From: CAZYME01 sp964648115
Lineage (GTDB): Bacteria; Pseudomonadota; Gammaproteobacteria; Legionellales; Legionellaceae
NCBI GenBank assembly: GCA_964648115.1
Contig: CAZYME010000014.1
Coordinates: 1-64,000, forward strand
Direction: 5' to 3'
DNA length: 64,000 nucleotides
In this document: positions 1 through 6,939 of the stretch, in pieces
How the letters are laid out: each line of letters starts with the position of its first letter
How positions within the stretch are numbered: position 1 is the first letter of the stretch
Notes under the pieces: generated by a model
Databases searched by the model: none
What the model was told of the DNA's origin: nothing
Seen by the model: only the letters and a program-made list of their open reading frames with translations
Program-made: the position numbers and the translations under genes

Positions 1-166
1 CGCTGGCAGGTATGGCTGCAAAAGCGATTGCTAAATCGGCGCCGGTTTTATTGTGGAGGTCATTATGGCTCAAATCAAGCGATGTCACGTCGGCAGGTAT
101 AGCTGCTATAGCAGTTGCTAATTGGGCGCCGTTCATGGTGGTAACATTCTGTGGTCGAAAGTTCAT
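1..166 (-). CDS. LRR protein, N-terminal part only (gene continues past the left edge)
   Basis: The reverse strand reads from an ATG at 166 without a stop to base 1, giving 55 codons. The peptide starts MNFRPQNVTTMNGAQLATAI and contains an LRR core (VTSLDLSHNDL, with Leu/Asn at consensus positions). The start of a second unit repeats the first: GAQLATAIAAIPA is followed by GADLAIAFAAIPA. This is a ribonuclease-inhibitor-like LRR of the sort found in Legionella and Coxiella effectors. An AGAGAGG ribosome-binding sequence lies about 7 bases upstream of the ATG. The gene follows the larger LRR gene at 419-2491 on the same strand, so the two form a tandem LRR pair. Secretion as an effector is inferred only from family resemblance. 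The C-terminal part and total length cannot be seen. Confidence 0.75.
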   Translation of the reverse strand, partial: MNFRPQNVTTMNGAQLATAIAAIPADVTSLDLSHNDLHNKTGADLAIAFAAIPAS

Positions 167-225
167 AATTAACCTCTCTTGGGATTCTGGCTCAAACAAA
201 GCCATGCTGCCAATTAAATTGTCTA

Positions 226-254
226 ATTATATCCGATTGAAACAATTTTGTACA
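226..254 (-). promoter_or_regulatory. Putative sigma70 promoter of the left-edge LRR gene
   Basis: Read on the minus strand, a perfect TATAAT (-10, 226-231) lies 17 bp from TGTACA (-35, 249-254). Transcription would start near 219, giving a leader of about 53 bases before the ATG at 166. The bases just upstream read GTAAA-N5-GTACA, close to the GTAAA-N5-GTAAA half-site pair of CpxR. That resemblance is weak on its own. Confidence 0.45.
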
Positions 255-401
255 GTAATTTACGCAACAGGAGGCTACCAGGGCGAGGGCGTCAAAATTT
301 TTTTAAACAATAATCATTCAACCACATCATCCCAAACATAATGAGGGATCTCCTGCCAGCTGCTGGATATTCTTAACTAGGTTCAGAATGACGGACAACT
401 T

Positions 402-430
402 CGTCATCCTGAGGGTCGTCAAGGATGACG
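402..430. repeat. Short inverted repeat at the end of the LRR gene
   Basis: CGTCATCCT (402-410) pairs perfectly with AGGATGACG (422-430), a 9-bp stem with an 11-base loop. It overlaps the stop codon of the 419-2491 gene. No T-tract follows on the minus strand, so it does not look like a classic terminator. The rest of the 252-base gap between the two LRR genes holds only the promoter described at 226-254. Confidence 0.4.
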
Positions 431-2491
431 TGCCTGGAAAGCCACACTTTCTGTGTTGATAGCTATATCTCGCGGCAATTGTTGTCGATCAGCGATAGTA
501 CCAGGGTTGTGTCGTACAAAAAACGCAGCACTTACTTTAAGCGGTAGCGGTTGGCCGCGAAGGAGACTTAATAGCGGAAAAGGATTCATTTCTTGGCCAA
601 GTGTATTTATAAAACGGATTTTTTCAGGGGGTATAGCTCTTAAGAGTGCTTTAAACTCATCAGGTATAGCTCTTAAGAGTGCTCTATACTCATCAAAAGA
701 ATTAGGATGAGCATTAGTTTCGGGATCGAAAAAATACATAATTCTTTCATAAGGTATCAATACAAGCTCCTTGTCTGCGCATCTTCGAATTATTTCGTCG
801 GTAGGTCTACAATATAAATCTGGGTCCCTCAAATCTAGAGTGCCTGACAATAATTGATGTTTAATACCATTTTTATCTATTAAATGGATGTTTTCAGCAG
901 GTATAACACCTCGAAGCGTTTCAAGCAGATCAGGATGCATAAGATTACATTCCTCATAAGTTATCAATACCCTTGTAACACTGTTTAGCCTGCCTCCCCA
1001 TGTTTTTAGTTTGTCGACAGAAAGAAGATGCAACTGGTTTTCCCTTAAATCAAGCTCTCGTAGTGCAGGGGGAAGATTCCCTATGAATAGAGCAGAATGC
1101 ATCCATAAGTGATTACGTCTCAAATCAAGCCTCTCTAACGATCGAGGTAGGTTTTCTATAAATACAGGTAAGAGTTCACCTAGTGTGCTTAGAGAATTGC
1201 CCGCTAAATTAAGCCTCTCTAACGATCGAGGTAGGTTTTCTATAAATACAATTAAGAGTCCACCTAGAGTGGCTAGAGAATTGTCCGCTAAATTAAGGTA
1301 CCTCAGGTGTTCTGGTAGAGCACGAGCTGCCCGTTGTATTGCGGTATGCCTATCTATTCTTTCACCTTGTGGGCCGACAACGTGTATTTCAGCTTGAGTG
1401 AAATGTCTCGGAATCTCGTTTTCACTAATGTCAAGCTCTTCTAATTCGCGTGGAAAAACAGCAAATGTGCGCTCCATTAGGTTATATTCCATAGTTTTAT
1501 TTATCTTTAAAGATAAATTTCTTTTGAAGAAAAGAGTCCTCAAAGTTGGGGGGAGCAAGCCTAGCATCTCGTGTAACAAAAGCATGGCAAAAGGGTCAGC
1601 ACAAATTATGCCGAAGCTGTTATCACTTAGATTAACTGATCTGATGCTATCGGGATTGATCTTTTTCAAAATCGGACCCAGACTAGCAACACCAGTTGTC
1701 AGGTCCTGCCAATTCCCACTTAAATCAATTGACTCTATTTGCGGCAGAGCAAAATTTTCTAATGCCTCAGGTCGGAGAAAATGTAGGTTGTTCCAGCTTA
1801 AGTCTAGGATTTCTAGGGGCGGAAGACCTACAAATAATTGAGAGAAATGCATGTTCGGGTCATTCATTCCGTACATTCTGCAGCCACCATGAGAATTGTT
1901 CGCCAAACTAAGCTTAGTAATATTTTCTCGCAGAGCAGCAAATATCAGTGGAGAACCCCTAAAATGGTTGAAATGCCACTCGTTTGATCCAAAATTAAGC
2001 TCAGTGACGTGGGGAGGAACGGCCATAAAGATTGTGGCTGCTATTTGATCCCAATTAGCACCATTTCTACCTCTTGAGAGTGCATAGTCCCTTACTTTAC
2101 TATTAAAAAGAGTTATTGGTTTCGGATAGTCGCTGATGTCTCCGGTAAAATCATTTCTGAAGTCAATTGCAGTGATTTCTTGTGGGAGTTGTCTAGCCGC
2201 ACTTACTAGCGAGGAAACCTCTTGATCTACTGCAATTAAAAATGACGGCTTCTTCGCCTTAGAGAAAACACGAAGGCATGAAAAAAATATCCGCTGGAAA
2301 AACCAAGTTTTGTTAAAAAATGCGTGGTAAACGCTATGAGCAGTTATAGGGTAATCGAGCTCATAGCTCTGTAGCGCCTTACTAAGGACAGATGGGAAAA
2401 ATCTCCTTTTCCATGGCGAAAGCCGATTATATCCTTCCCGTAACTCCGTGATTGCAACAGACATTTCTGGAGTAACTTTGGGTGTTGGCAT
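419..2491 (-). CDS. Large leucine-rich-repeat protein, effector-like
   Basis: A protein of about 690 residues. A helical N-terminal part (roughly 1-150; WKRRFF, and a Trp/Phe-rich stretch near 60-70) precedes at least nine LRR units. Each unit has an LxxLxLxxN core, such as LEILDLSWNNL, LEELDISENEI, LRYLNLADNSL and LERLDLRRNHL. The unit length in the best-preserved part is 28 residues, which is ribonuclease-inhibitor-like rather than the 20-22 residues of IpaH or YopM. The C-terminal 130 residues lack clear LRRs. I chose ATG 2491 over the longer reading from GTG 2533, because that GTG lies inside the promoter (spacer and -10 at 2525-2547). There is no signal peptide, so secretion would need a specialised system. 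The target is unknown. Confidence 0.8.
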   Translation of the reverse strand: MPTPKVTPEMSVAITELREGYNRLSPWKRRFFPSVLSKALQSYELDYPITAHSVYHAFFNKTWFFQRIFFSCLRVFSKAKKPSFLIAVDQEVSSLVSAARQLPQEITAIDFRNDFTGDISDYPKPITLFNSKVRDYALSRGRNGANWDQIAATIFMAVPPHVTELNFGSNEWHFNHFRGSPLIFAALRENITKLSLANNSHGGCRMYGMNDPNMHFSQLFVGLPPLEILDLSWNNLHFLRPEALENFALPQIESIDLSGNWQDLTTGVASLGPILKKINPDSIRSVNLSDNSFGIICADPFAMLLLHEMLGLLPPTLRTLFFKRNLSLKINKTMEYNLMERTFAVFPRELEELDISENEIPRHFTQAEIHVVGPQGERIDRHTAIQRAARALPEHLRYLNLADNSLATLGGLLIVFIENLPRSLERLNLAGNSLSTLGELLPVFIENLPRSLERLDLRRNHLWMHSALFIGNLPPALRELDLRENQLHLLSVDKLKTWGGRLNSVTRVLITYEECNLMHPDLLETLRGVIPAENIHLIDKNGIKHQLLSGTLDLRDPDLYCRPTDEIIRRCADKELVLIPYERIMYFFDPETNAHPNSFDEYRALLRAIPDEFKALLRAIPPEKIRFINTLGQEMNPFPLLSLLRGQPLPLKVSAAFFVRHNPGTIADRQQLPRDIAINTESVAFQARHP
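630..695 (-). repeat. 33-bp tandem duplication inside the LRR gene
   Basis: Two adjacent near-identical 33-base units (630-662 and 663-695) start with GGTATAGCTCTTAAGAGTGC. In the protein they give EYRALLRAIPD followed by EFKALLRAIPP. The unit is 11 codons, so the reading frame is kept. This lies in the post-LRR C-terminal part. Confidence 0.85.
1127..1250 (-). repeat. Recent duplication of an 84-bp LRR unit
   Basis: A 40-base stretch beginning AAGCCTCTCTAACGATCGAG occurs at 1127 and again, without a mismatch, at 1211. The offset is 84 bases, exactly 28 codons or one LRR unit. The bases following each copy are also similar but have diverged. In protein the units read IENLPRSLERLNLAGNSLST and IENLPRSLERLDLRRNHLWM. 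Confidence 0.9.
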
Positions 2492-2524
2492 TATAAATCC
2501 GTTTGATAAGAAAAAACATGTTTT

Positions 2525-2553
2525 ATTGTACACGCTGTGGATATTTTGGTCAA
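2525..2553 (-). promoter_or_regulatory. Sigma70 promoter of the large LRR gene
   Basis: On the minus strand, TTGACC (-35, 2548-2553) and TACAAT (-10, 2525-2530) are separated by exactly 17 bp. The predicted start near 2518 leaves a leader of about 27 bases before ATG 2491. The GTG at 2533 falls in the spacer next to the -10, upstream of transcription start, so it cannot be the start codon of this transcript. Confidence 0.65.
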
Positions 2554-2567
2554 TTTATTTGCGTTAT

Positions 2568-2593
2568 TTGCCCTGATGAATTCCCGCTACAAT
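2568..2593 (+). promoter_or_regulatory. Possible valS promoter
   Basis: TACAAT (2588-2593) is a good -10. The best upstream match, TTGCCC (2568-2573), is only 14 bp away, so the -35 is weak. Transcription would start at about 2600, at the foot of the hairpin at 2599-2634. Confidence 0.35.
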
Positions 2594-2598
2594 GTCAT

Positions 2599-2634
2599 CT
2601 CGGTTCATGACAGATTTTTTTGTCATGTACCGAG
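2599..2634 (+). other. Stem-loop in the valS 5' leader
   Basis: CTCGGTTCATGACA (2599-2612) pairs with TGTCATGTACCGAG (2621-2634): 14 positions with one mismatch and an 8-base loop, GATTTTTT. The T-run is in the loop, not after the stem, so this is not an intrinsic terminator. It lies about 77 bases before the valS start. It could be an RNA structure at the transcript's 5' end or an operator dyad. The sequence does not show which. Confidence 0.6.
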
Positions 2635-2711
2635 CAATGTCATTAATAAGCCTGCAACATCTCCTTCTTATATGTTAAAATTCTCGACTTCGATTCAGAC
2701 AGGTTTAAACC

Positions 2712-5477
2712 ATGGATAAGACGTATTCCCCAGAGACCATTGAACAGGCTTGCTATAAAAATTGGGAAAACCAGCATTATTTTGAGCCTAGGGGCGATGG
2801 CAAACCCTTTTGCATTATGCTGCCTCCACCAAATGTTACAGGCAGTCTGCATATGGGCCATGGTTTTCAACATACACTTATTGACACCGTCATCCGTTAT
2901 CAACGAATGATGGGCTCACGTACTCTGTGGCAACCTGGCACAGACCACGCTGGAATTTCCACACAATTAGTCGTGGAAAGCCAACTTGATAAAGAAGGAT
3001 TGTCCCGTAAAGACATGACGCGTGAGCAGTTTTTAAAACGCACATGGGAATGGAAAGAGGAGTCCGGTGGTGAAATTACCCGCCAAATGCGCCGTATTGG
3101 TTCTTCACCTGCTTGGTCTCGTGAACGTTTTACCATGGATGAAGGCCTGTCCGCCGCAGTACAAAAAGTATTTGTGCAACTACACGATGAAGGGCTCATT
3201 TACCGTGGCACACGTCTAGTTAATTGGGATCCAAAATTAGGCACCGCTATTTCTGATCTAGAAGTGCTTTCTGAAGAAGAGGATGGCTTTCTTTGGCATA
3301 TTCGCTATGCCATCGTAGATTCTGATGAATCTCTAGTCGTTGCAACTACAAGGCCTGAAACCATGCTAGGAGATACAGCTGTTGCTGTTCACCCTGATGA
3401 TCCGCGCTATAAACATCTTATTGGCAAGCAAGTTCACTTGCCCTTGTGTGACCGCACTATACCCGTGATTGCCGATGAATATGTTCTCCAAGACTTTGGT
3501 AGCGGCTGCGTTAAAATCACCCCCGCGCATGATTTCAACGACTATGAAATGGGGAAACGTCACCAACTACCACAAATCAATATATTAACTAAAAAAGCGA
3601 CTTTAAATAAAAATGTTCCCGCCTGCTATCAAGGTATGGATAGGTTTATTGCGCGTGAACAGATCATACAAGATTTGGAAAAAGCCAATCTTTTAGTTAA
3701 AACCGAGCCACATAAGCTCAAAGTTCCTCGTGGCGAAAAATCAAATGTCGTTATAGAGCCGCTGTTGACAGATCAATGGTACGTTAAAACCAAACCATTA
3801 GCACAGCCCGCCATTGACGCAGTAAAAAAAGGCACTATCCGCTTTGTCCCTGAAAACTGGAGTAAAACCTATTTTCAATGGATGGAAAACATCGAAGACT
3901 GGTGTATTAGCCGCCAATTATGGTGGGGGCACCGTATTCCAGCCTGGTATGACAACCAAGGGCGGGCATATGTTGGCTATAGTGAAAATGATGTTCGTTT
4001 TAAATATAAGCTAGATGCCGCGCTAACTCTCAAACAAGATGAAGACGTTTTGGATACGTGGTTTTCTTCAGCACTTTGGCCCTTCTCAACCCTTGGTTGG
4101 CCAGAGCGCACTCCTGAACTTGAACAGTTTTATCCAACATCGGTGCTATTTACTGGATTTGATATCATCTTCTTCTGGGTAGCGCGGATGATCATGATGG
4201 GGCTGAAATTTACTGGAAAAGTCCCGTTCAAAGAGGTCGTTATCACGGGCTTAATTTGTGACAGCGACGGCAAAAAAATGTCTAAATCAAAGGGCAATGT
4301 CCTTGATCCCATCGACATTATTGATGGCATCGATATCGAAACCTTGATTGCTAAACGAACCAGCAACCTCATGCTTAATTCTGTGCGAGATAAAATCGCC
4401 AAAGCAACCCGCAAGCAATTTCCGGAAGGAATCCCTGCTTTCGGCACAGATGCATTGCGCTTCACTTACTGCTCTCTTGCCTCTAACGCCCGTACTGTTC
4501 GGTTTGATATGGGCCGGGTAGAGGGTTATCGCAATTTCTGTAATAAATTGTGGAATGCAGCGCGCTACGTCCTACTCAGTACGGACGAAGATCGAATTGA
4601 TTTCGGAGATGGGGCTTTTCAATACAGCCCAGCAGATCAGTGGATTCTATCGCACTTACAACGAACTATTGCCCTATGCCACCAGCACTTCGCTGCTTAC
4701 CGCTTTGATTTATTGGCAAACACCTTATATGAATTTGTCTGGCATGAATACTGTGATTGGTATTTAGAACTCTCAAAACCTGTTCTATATGACGAAAATG
4801 CCTTAAGCGCGATGAAACGAGGCACACGGGGAACGCTGATTCATGTTCTTGATCAAATCCTTAAGTTATTACACCCGCTGATGCCATTCATCACCGAGGA
4901 AATCTGGCAGCGTACCATTAAAGTATTGGGTGAAAATGGCGAGAGCCTCATGTTAAGCCATTACCCACAGGTGGATGAAAAGCTTATCAATGAGAGCATA
5001 GAAGAAGAGCTAGACTGGCTGAAAAAAATTGTGCAATCGATTCGCACCATCCGTAGCGAGATGAATGTCAGCCCTGCAAAATTAATCCCTCTTAATTTGC
5101 GGAATGTTTCTGAAGCCATGCAAGAAAGAGTACAAAAATACTCTCGCACGCTGATGTCATTAAGCAGGTTAACTCAAATTCATTGTCTGGATGCAAATGA
5201 AACCGTCCCTGCATCAGCGTCCGCTGTAGTAGGTGACATCGAGTTGCTTATTCCCATGGCAGGCCTCATTGATAAAGAGGCAGAATTAGGCCGTCTTGAA
5301 AAAGAGATAGCAAAACTCGATAAAGACATCACTTTTATCGAAGGGAAATTAAGTAACCCCAAATTCACAGATAAAGCCCCTGCAGATATTATCAGCAAAG
5401 AAATAGAAAAGCTGGCTCAGGCCCGAGCAGTTAAAGAAAAATTGCTCCACCACCAGGGAACGATTAAAGCACTATGA
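2712..5477 (+). CDS. valS: Valine--tRNA ligase
   Basis: A class I aminoacyl-tRNA synthetase of 921 residues that charges tRNA-Val in the cytoplasm. The HIGH-type motif is HMGH at residues 47-50, in PPPNVTGSLHMGHGF. KMSKS is at 522-526, in GKKMSKSKGN. A CP1 editing domain lies between about 190 and 390, marked by TTRPETMLGDTAVAVHP. The C-terminal coiled-coil arm typical of ValRS is visible at about 845-915 (KEAELGRLEKEIAKLDKDIT). The length is slightly below the E. coli enzyme (951 residues). It is transcribed away from the LRR gene and is followed by a palindromic repeat, with no further gene in the unit. Confidence 0.98.
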   Translation: MDKTYSPETIEQACYKNWENQHYFEPRGDGKPFCIMLPPPNVTGSLHMGHGFQHTLIDTVIRYQRMMGSRTLWQPGTDHAGISTQLVVESQLDKEGLSRKDMTREQFLKRTWEWKEESGGEITRQMRRIGSSPAWSRERFTMDEGLSAAVQKVFVQLHDEGLIYRGTRLVNWDPKLGTAISDLEVLSEEEDGFLWHIRYAIVDSDESLVVATTRPETMLGDTAVAVHPDDPRYKHLIGKQVHLPLCDRTIPVIADEYVLQDFGSGCVKITPAHDFNDYEMGKRHQLPQINILTKKATLNKNVPACYQGMDRFIAREQIIQDLEKANLLVKTEPHKLKVPRGEKSNVVIEPLLTDQWYVKTKPLAQPAIDAVKKGTIRFVPENWSKTYFQWMENIEDWCISRQLWWGHRIPAWYDNQGRAYVGYSENDVRFKYKLDAALTLKQDEDVLDTWFSSALWPFSTLGWPERTPELEQFYPTSVLFTGFDIIFFWVARMIMMGLKFTGKVPFKEVVITGLICDSDGKKMSKSKGNVLDPIDIIDGIDIETLIAKRTSNLMLNSVRDKIAKATRKQFPEGIPAFGTDALRFTYCSLASNARTVRFDMGRVEGYRNFCNKLWNAARYVLLSTDEDRIDFGDGAFQYSPADQWILSHLQRTIALCHQHFAAYRFDLLANTLYEFVWHEYCDWYLELSKPVLYDENALSAMKRGTRGTLIHVLDQILKLLHPLMPFITEEIWQRTIKVLGENGESLMLSHYPQVDEKLINESIEEELDWLKKIVQSIRTIRSEMNVSPAKLIPLNLRNVSEAMQERVQKYSRTLMSLSRLTQIHCLDANETVPASASAVVGDIELLIPMAGLIDKEAELGRLEKEIAKLDKDITFIEGKLSNPKFTDKAPADIISKEIEKLAQARAVKEKLLHHQGTIKAL

Positions 5478-5490
5478 TCTCATAATATTT

Positions 5491-5633
5491 CCCTTCGCCC
5501 CGCGAGGGGAGAAGGTGCCCGACAGGGCGGATGAGGGGTGATTAACAATGTTTCAATACAAAATGTATTTTTTTTGATTTGATCTACCCTCACCTGCCCT
5601 GTCGGGCATCCTCTCCCTTCAATGGTAGAGGAA
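5491..5633. repeat. Family A palindromic repeat, copy 1 (about 143 bp)
   Basis: The left arm reads CCTTCGCCCCGCGAGGGGAG, then TGCCCGACAGGGCGG. The right arm reads CACCTGCCCTGTCGGGCA, then CCTCTCCC. The arms can pair over most of their length around an AT-rich centre. Related copies are at 14509-14651 (opposite orientation), 19610-19680 (shortened) and 42618-42760. This repeat fills much of the 341-base gap 5478-5818. The rest of the gap holds only the promoter at 5683-5713. Confidence 0.85.
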
Positions 5634-5682
5634 TCTTCGATTAGCTATTTGAGCTGAATTTGAGACAGTATCAAACGCAGTT

Positions 5683-5713
5683 TTAACATTGATAGTAATT
5701 CTTAGCATATAAT
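5683..5713 (+). promoter_or_regulatory. Putative promoter of the alpha/beta hydrolase gene
   Basis: TTAACA (5683-5688) and a perfect TATAAT (5708-5713) are separated by 19 bp, longer than ideal. The leader would be about 100 bases. A GAGGAG sequence lies about 12 bases before the ATG at 5819, a rather long spacing. Confidence 0.4.
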
Positions 5714-5818
5714 CTCTTCATTAGTATTACTATTTCAAACGCCATATCGTACTTTAATTAACTAATCTGAACAAACAATGTACGCCTGATCATATGTGAT
5801 GAGGAGATAATCTTAGAC

Positions 5819-6718
5819 ATGAAAACCAACTACTTTCTCGGCGCATCAACCGACGGTTTCCATCGAGTCGCATACAGCGAATGGGGCCAACCTAATCCTA
5901 CACAACCTACTGTATTTTGTGTCCACGGACTTCTTCGTAACCGACACGACTTTGACGCCATTGCACAATTTTTAACCATGCAAAAACGCCATATATTCTG
6001 CCCCGATATCGCAGGACGCGGCGATAGCGATTGGTTTAAAAACCCCCAACATTACACCTTTGAACAATACATCGCTGATATGACCGCCCTCATCGCCAGA
6101 TCATCCGCTACCCAAATTGACTGGATTGGCACATCAATGGGAGGATTAATTGGCATGATGATGGCCGTTCTACCCAACTCACCCATCCGCCGCTTAGTGC
6201 TAAACGACGTAGGCCCGCAAATCCCTCTCCATGGTTTACGACGTCTATCTAAATATGCTGATACACCCGTTATATTTTCAAGCAAAGAAGAAGCGAAACA
6301 ATATTACCAAACCATCTATAAAGATTTCGGCGATTTAAGCGAAGCCCAATGGACGGATTTCACCGAGCACAGTATTTCAGAACGAGCAGACGGCCAATAC
6401 ACCGCCAAATGCGACCCCGATATCACCCACAACAAAACCCACACACAATTTATGTGGGAGCTCATACACCACCCCCACAAAACCTTAGAAGGAATCTTGT
6501 TTGACATCGATTTATGGGCAATATGGCGCCAAATAAAATGCCCCGTGCTCATCATCCACGGCCGCCATTCAGACATTTTGTTGCCAGAACACATTGCCAA
6601 AATGCAAGAAATTCACCCGGAAACAGAATTAATAGAAATAGAAAACGCAGGGCATGCACCGGCGTTATTGGAATTGGCGGAGCATGAGAAAATTATGCGT
6701 TGGTTACAAGGATCGTAG
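5819..6718 (+). CDS. Alpha/beta-fold hydrolase
   Basis: A 299-residue cytoplasmic enzyme with a complete catalytic triad. The nucleophile elbow is GTSMGG, with Ser106. The acid is probably Asp252 (IHGRHSDILL) and the histidine His279 (ENAGHAPALL). The oxyanion-hole HG follows strand 3 (VFCVHGLLRNRHDF). A lid region lies between about 140 and 225. The fold matches small esterases and C-C hydrolases, but the substrate cannot be told from sequence. It appears to be a single-gene unit between repeat-rich spacers, with valS upstream and the convergent OPT transporter downstream. Confidence 0.9.
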   Translation: MKTNYFLGASTDGFHRVAYSEWGQPNPTQPTVFCVHGLLRNRHDFDAIAQFLTMQKRHIFCPDIAGRGDSDWFKNPQHYTFEQYIADMTALIARSSATQIDWIGTSMGGLIGMMMAVLPNSPIRRLVLNDVGPQIPLHGLRRLSKYADTPVIFSSKEEAKQYYQTIYKDFGDLSEAQWTDFTEHSISERADGQYTAKCDPDITHNKTHTQFMWELIHHPHKTLEGILFDIDLWAIWRQIKCPVLIIHGRHSDILLPEHIAKMQEIHPETELIEIENAGHAPALLELAEHEKIMRWLQGS

Positions 6719-6755
6719 AGTGGGGAAAGGAGAACAAGCGACGTGCCCACCGCCT

Positions 6756-6794
6756 GGCCATTCCCGCATTCCGCTTCGCTCCATACGGGCTACA
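6756..6794. repeat. Family B repeat, half copy
   Basis: One arm of the Family B palindrome: CATTCCCGCATTCCGCTTCG followed by CTCCATACGGGCTAC. It lies in the 219-base gap between the hydrolase and the convergent OPT gene. That gap is noticeably GC-richer than its surroundings and otherwise holds no gene. The preceding bases (about 6717-6755, GTGGGGAAAGGAG and CGACGTGCCCACC) resemble 26171-26205. Confidence 0.8.
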
Positions 6795-6891
6795 TTTGAT
6801 AAATGGCGCATCTTCAACGAAAGGTGGCGCGGAAGGGAGGGCTCCTGTCGCGCGCAGCCTGCGAGCACGGCGGGATACCTGCAGCGACAGG

Positions 6892-6939
6892 ACCCTTAGA
6901 CACCAGGACCTGCTTTCACGCTTCTTTTAAAAAGGAGCT
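6892..6939. repeat. Family D repeat at the 3' end of the OPT gene
   Basis: GACACCAGGACCTGCTTTCA and CTTCTTTTAAAAAGGAGC recur at 19682-19728 with a few changes. Both copies lie just downstream of the stop of a minus-strand gene. The AT-rich part is a small palindrome (GCTTCTTTT/AAAAGGAGC), which may act in transcript ending. Confidence 0.65.

Noticed and set aside
249..263. CpxR-like GTAAA-N5-GTACA near the left-edge LRR promoter
   Set aside because: A single imperfect copy in AT-rich DNA. Kept only as a remark in the promoter entry.
12..341. Plus-strand frame of 109 codons at the left edge
   Set aside because: It lies over the minus-strand LRR gene start (1-166) and its promoter. The minus-strand reading has LRR motifs and a ribosome site, while this one has neither.
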